Made by a program: the position numbers and the translations under genes | From: Clostridiales bacterium | GTDB lineage: Bacteria; Bacillota; Clostridia; Oscillospirales; Acutalibacteraceae | Assembly: GCA_019417145.1 (NCBI GenBank) | Contig: DXVY01000044.1 | Coordinates: 1-9,763, forward strand | Direction: 5' to 3' | Length of the DNA: 9,763 nucleotides | The notes under the pieces: generated by a model | Databases searched by the model: none | Told to the model about the DNA's origin: nothing | Seen by the model: the letters and a program-made list of their open reading frames with translations, nothing else | Shown here: positions 6,895-9,763 of the stretch, piece by piece | Layout of the letters: each line of letters opens with the position of its first letter | How positions within the stretch are numbered: the first letter of the stretch is position 1

Positions 6895-6924
6895 ATTGGA
6901 TCAACCGCTTTGCGGGGATATTTT

Positions 6925-6968
6925 TCAGTATTGTCCTGGGGCGCTTTCTGTCCCAGGACAATATCTGA
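6925..6968 (+). terminator. Long stem-loop between the two GH76 lipoprotein genes
   Basis: TATTGTCCTGGG (6929-6940) pairs perfectly with CCCAGGACAATA (6952-6963) around an 11-nt loop. TCAG (6925-6928) extends the stem with CTGA (6965-6968) past one bulged T, giving about 16 bp. It begins 30 nt after the stop codon. A T-run is present only about 9 nt downstream (6978-6982), so it is a poor intrinsic terminator. It may cause partial termination or protect the upstream mRNA, lowering the ratio of downstream products. A small CCGC-TTT-GCGG hairpin followed by ATATTTTT lies just before it (6905-6925) and is a weaker terminator candidate. Confidence 0.55.
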
Positions 6969-6996
6969 GAAAGAAGCTTTTTGCATTGGAATTTTG

Positions 6997-7003
6997 AAAG
7001 GGG
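6997..7003 (+). promoter_or_regulatory. Ribosome binding site pointing to a CTG start at 7013
   Basis: AAAGGGG ends 9 nt before CTG 7013, the spacing used by the other genes here. The ATG at 7006 is only 2 nt away and opens a four-codon frame ending at TAA 7018-7020. Starting at CTG restores the Lys-Arg n-region expected of a lipoprotein signal peptide. Confidence 0.5.
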
Positions 7004-7012
7004 TTATGCTTT

Positions 7013-8287
7013 CTGATTAAACGATTGACTGCTGTGGGGCTGTCTGCGCTGTTGGCTTTTAGCGCCGCTTCCTGCTATGTGCCTGCTGAGACAGATTCGT
7101 CGGATACGGCTTCGGTCACCTCGCAGGAGACGACCAGTACAGCCGGTTTTACCGAAGTAACCGATTTTCAAAATTTCAATGGCTATGGCGAACGGGGCGA
7201 TGCCATAATGGACTATTTCAAAGAGGCCTTTTGGAAAACGGATGACCGCATGAAAAGCGAGCAGGCCAAGAGCGACTCGGTGACCCTGTGGGGGTATGCC
7301 TCCTATATGGAGGCCTGCGGCGAGCGCATGGCCCTTCATCCGGATGACCAGGAGGTACGGGAAGAATACATCAAGGCCCTAGAGAATGTGGAGCATTACC
7401 GTACGGTTTGGCGCACCGATGATCTGCAGGTCTACCAGTGCGTGCCTGTGGAAAGCCAAGCGGAATGCTTCTTTGACGACGATGTTTGGGTTGTCCTGGA
7501 GTTTATCCACGCATATACATTGCTTGGAGACCAGAAATGGCTGGATAACGCTAAAGGCACCATCGAGTTCTGCTATTCTGGCTGGGACGAGGAGTTGGAC
7601 GGCGGCGTCTACTGGAAGGAAGACGATATTGGAACCGACGAGGCCTGTAAAAACACCTGTATAAATGCGCCGCTTGCCCTGGCTTCTGCCGAGTTATATA
7701 AAATAACCCGGGAACAAAAGTATCTGGACTGGGCGATTAAGCTGTATGATTGGACCAAAGCCAAACTGATGGATCCGGAAGACTATCTGATGTGGGATAA
7801 TATCAATGTGGCGACCGGAAATATCAATAGGACGACGTTTACATATAATACGGGCAATATGATCGCCTCCGCCGCTATGCTGTATGAACTGACGCAGGAC
7901 AGCAGCTATCTGGAAGATGCCAAAAAGATGGCTGAGGCGGCTTACACCACCTTTGGGGGAGAGATCGAAAAGGATACGCCGGCCGAATCCTACTATGCGA
8001 CAGGGGAGAATAGTCCCTGGTTCCAGTCCTCCTTGCTGAAGGGATACATAAAGCTCTATGAGGTGGACCCGTCTGAAGTCAAGTATGTTAAAAGCTTTTT
8101 GACCGCCTTAGCGCACGCCTGCTCCAAGAATAAAGATTTCAGGGGCTTTTTGAATACCGACTGGAAAGAGCGCTCCGAGACGGGCGTGATTACCAATCCG
8201 GATCTTTTAAACCAGTCGGGCAACGCTCGTGTGCTGCTGATGCTGCAAAACTGGAAAAACGCGCATGGCGATGCACTGACGCAGTAA
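7013..8287 (+). CDS. Second GH76 alpha-1,6-mannanase lipoprotein
   Basis: From CTG 7013 the protein has 424 residues and begins MIKRLTAVGLSALLAFSAAS followed by the lipobox cysteine (C21). A TTG at 7025 is the alternative start but would lose the basic n-region and lies 21 nt from the ribosome binding site. After a short Ser/Thr linker the GH76 domain starts near residue 50. Landmarks are TLWGYASYMEA in place of the usual W-P-Y-G, CFFDDDVWVVLEF (catalytic Asp pair, with Asp replacing the Asn that follows it in the other two copies), YSGWDEELDGGVYW, KNTCINAPLA, FTYNTGNMIASA and NPWFQSSLLKGY. It resembles the cytoplasmic copy at 4105 more than the preceding lipoprotein. The substitutions near the active site suggest a shifted preference, perhaps for shorter or differently decorated chains, which is inference. 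It lies outside the membrane, working with the preceding GH76 and the binding protein that follows. Confidence 0.9.
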   Translation: MIKRLTAVGLSALLAFSAASCYVPAETDSSDTASVTSQETTSTAGFTEVTDFQNFNGYGERGDAIMDYFKEAFWKTDDRMKSEQAKSDSVTLWGYASYMEACGERMALHPDDQEVREEYIKALENVEHYRTVWRTDDLQVYQCVPVESQAECFFDDDVWVVLEFIHAYTLLGDQKWLDNAKGTIEFCYSGWDEELDGGVYWKEDDIGTDEACKNTCINAPLALASAELYKITREQKYLDWAIKLYDWTKAKLMDPEDYLMWDNINVATGNINRTTFTYNTGNMIASAAMLYELTQDSSYLEDAKKMAEAAYTTFGGEIEKDTPAESYYATGENSPWFQSSLLKGYIKLYEVDPSEVKYVKSFLTALAHACSKNKDFRGFLNTDWKERSETGVITNPDLLNQSGNARVLLMLQNWKNAHGDALTQ

Positions 8288-8338
8288 GACCTTTGGCTTC
8301 CGCCGACTCTTGTATCGGTTGATTCATACTATAACTAG

Positions 8339-8344
8339 AAAGGG
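8339..8344 (+). promoter_or_regulatory. Ribosome binding site that favours GTG 8354
   Basis: AAAGGG ends 9 nt before GTG 8354. The in-frame ATG at 8345 abuts it with no spacing, and the ATG at 8350 is out of frame. GTG gives a standard lipoprotein start with consecutive lysines. Confidence 0.65.
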
Positions 8345-8353
8345 ATGTTATGC

Positions 8354-9727
8354 GTGAAAAAGAAGAGAATTGTCAGCGCGTTGTTGTGTGCTGCCATGAT
8401 CGTCAGCGCGGGATTGATGGCTTCTTCCTGTGGCGACGATGGAAGCACTAGCAGCGGAAGCGGCAACACGACGACGGGAACCTTTGAGCCCGCGGACAAA
8501 AATGTCACCGTGTGGGGCGCCTTTGGTACCGACTACTGGGAGAATTTCCAGAGTGACCACCCGGAGATCAATCTGGACTACGGTACCTCCAGCGACCACA
8601 GTCTGGTGACCCTGGCTGCCGCTATCAAGGCGGGGACCCAGCCCGACATGTTCTATACCAACAACGCCGCCAACGCCCCCTTGGGCGAGGCTGTGGGACG
8701 GGATCTGATCATTCCTTTGGACGAGTACTTTGAGAGGGATCCGGAGTACTCTATGGATGATCTGCCCGAGTGGTACGATATGTTTGTACGTTATACTGGA
8801 AATGACGGCCAGAGCCATATCTATGCGGTTTATACCGATGTTTCGGTAGCCTGCTTGGTTTGGAATAAGGATCTGTTTGAGGCCAACGGCCTGGATCCCG
8901 ATACGCCGCCCACCACCTGGTCCCAGATGAAGGAAATGGCTGCCAAGCTGAACAAGACCGACGCCAACGGTATGTTGAGCCAGGCCGGCTTTACCTCCTA
9001 TAATTGGTGGTTCCAGCATTGGCGTTTGACCTATGGTACCACCTATCAGGATCCCCTGACCGGTGAGCCCAACATCAATACCGACGAAATGAAGAATGTT
9101 ATGGAGTTCTTGCGTTCCTTCCCGGAATCCTTTGGCGGTGCTGAGAAGCTGCCTGCCGAGGTCAATTGGGAGAGCGGCAACGTGGGTATGGCCATCGCCG
9201 ACGTCGGTTATTCCCAGAACGTGGTCAACAGCTTTAACACGGGTATTGCGCCCATGCCCAAGCCTGACGAGAAGGAAGGCGACCAGGCTGTGGCCGGCTA
9301 TGCCTGGCAGTGGTATGGCATTCCCAAGGGCTGTAAGAATCCTGACGGCGGCTGGCTGTTCGCTCGCTGGGCCGTTACCAACGGCAGCGCCGGCGTGCAG
9401 GCTCGCGCCGCTCTGGACAATCCCGAGGTCTGGGTGCCTGTCTACCAGGTGCATGAGCCCTCTAAGCAGAAGCTGTTTGATCAGTATCTGAGCGGCTGCC
9501 GCGAGGATGTCCAGGCGCTCCTTATGGAACGCGAGGAGATCTATGATAAGATTTCTATCGCCCGTCCGGTCAACGCCCCCATCAACGCAAAGTGGGAGAG
9601 CGCGCTGGAGAGTAAGTGCGTGGAGATTGTCAACGGTGAGACTACCGTTACCGACGGCCTGGCCGAGATCCAGAACATCGGTATGAATCTGTATAATGAT
9701 TACAGGTCCGATGTTTTGGGAGTGTAA
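8354..9727 (+). CDS. Sugar ABC transporter substrate-binding lipoprotein (CUT1 type)
   Basis: From GTG 8354 the protein has 457 residues. The signal peptide MKKKRIVSALLCAAMIVSAG is followed by LMASSC (C26), a somewhat divergent lipobox, and a Ser/Gly-rich tether to about residue 45. The rest follows family-1 extracellular solute-binding proteins: an N-terminal strand VTVWGAF with a polar helix, GTQPDMFYTNN (94-104), VWNKDLFEANGLDPDTPPTT (169-188), the Trp-rich segment YNWWFQHWRL and the late motif YAWQWYGIPKGCKNPDGGW. The abundant aromatics suit carbohydrate binding. Given its place after two surface mannanases, the ligand is most likely an alpha-1,6-manno-oligosaccharide (inference). It lies 66 nt after the second GH76 lipoprotein, and the window ends 36 nt after its stop. 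Two inner-membrane permease genes are expected next; the energising ATPase may be encoded elsewhere, as is common for CUT1 systems. Confidence 0.93.
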   Translation: MKKKRIVSALLCAAMIVSAGLMASSCGDDGSTSSGSGNTTTGTFEPADKNVTVWGAFGTDYWENFQSDHPEINLDYGTSSDHSLVTLAAAIKAGTQPDMFYTNNAANAPLGEAVGRDLIIPLDEYFERDPEYSMDDLPEWYDMFVRYTGNDGQSHIYAVYTDVSVACLVWNKDLFEANGLDPDTPPTTWSQMKEMAAKLNKTDANGMLSQAGFTSYNWWFQHWRLTYGTTYQDPLTGEPNINTDEMKNVMEFLRSFPESFGGAEKLPAEVNWESGNVGMAIADVGYSQNVVNSFNTGIAPMPKPDEKEGDQAVAGYAWQWYGIPKGCKNPDGGWLFARWAVTNGSAGVQARAALDNPEVWVPVYQVHEPSKQKLFDQYLSGCREDVQALLMEREEIYDKISIARPVNAPINAKWESALESKCVEIVNGETTVTDGLAEIQNIGMNLYNDYRSDVLGV

Positions 9728-9763
9728 TAGAAGCTCCAAACGATTCTAGAGCGTTCGTAAAAG

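Noticed and set aside
8345..8347. ATG 8345 as the start of the binding-protein gene
   Set aside because: It directly abuts the AAAGGG ribosome binding site and adds M-L-C before the lysine-rich signal peptide. GTG 8354 has normal spacing and a better signal peptide.
8288..8353. Promoter before the binding-protein gene (TATAAC near 8330)
   Set aside because: TTGTAT at 8310-8315 is only 14 nt away from TATAAC and matches the -35 consensus in three positions, so operon read-through is the simpler reading.
8348..9739. Long antisense open frame opposite the binding-protein gene
   Set aside because: It spans the whole of a convincing solute-binding protein gene, with no start signals or recognisable motifs of its own, so it is a shadow of codon composition.
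1..9763. CRISPR arrays, tRNA or rRNA genes, insertion sequences, prophage or attachment sites
   Set aside because: I saw no regularly spaced repeats, cloverleaf-like sequences, transposase or integrase motifs, or terminal inverted repeats flanking any block.

Overview
The window reads as part of an alpha-1,6-mannan utilisation locus in a Gram-positive anaerobe, probably a clostridial gut bacterium of the Oscillospiraceae/Ruminococcaceae type. The evidence for this is strong AGGAGG-like ribosome binding sites, lipoprotein signal peptides followed by Ser/Thr- or Gly-rich tethers, a C-terminal NKTGD + hydrophobic segment + RKKK wall-sorting-like signal, no outer-membrane SusC/SusD genes, and a moderately GC-rich coding sequence. 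The taxonomic placement is inference.

Layout, all on the + strand. (A) 1-2622: two surface proteins. The first enters the window already in progress and carries an apparent -1 frameshift at CCCAAAA (54-60). It ends in a sorting-like signal. The second is a secreted protein with an LGFP-like repeat, a long Gly/Ser/Thr/Asp-rich linker and a C-terminal membrane anchor. (B) 2623-2783: an intergenic region dense in inverted repeats, including a 13-bp perfect GC stem and a 15-bp operator-like palindrome. It probably separates the two transcription units. (C) 2784-5190: two cytoplasmic enzymes, a GH125 exo-alpha-1,6-mannosidase and a GH76 endo-alpha-1,6-mannanase without a signal peptide, 25 nt apart. 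(D) 5263-8287: two GH76 lipoproteins. (E) 8354-9727: the lipoprotein sugar-binding component of a CUT1-type ABC importer. Its permease genes would be expected just downstream, outside the window.

Working model (inference from family functions and predicted location): the surface GH76 lipoproteins cut an alpha-1,6-linked mannan backbone, the binding lipoprotein captures the oligosaccharides, an ABC importer brings them in, and the cytoplasmic GH76 and GH125 reduce them to mannose. No debranching alpha-mannosidase (GH92, GH38) or regulator is visible here. The cytoplasmic GH76 and the second surface GH76 are close paralogues, so the same catalytic module appears on both sides of the membrane.

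Three of the six start sites seen (2784, 7013, 8354) are non-ATG codons, each preceded 4 or 7 nt upstream by an out-of-frame ATG. In every case the non-ATG codon sits at the 8-9 nt distance from the Shine-Dalgarno sequence used by the other genes.
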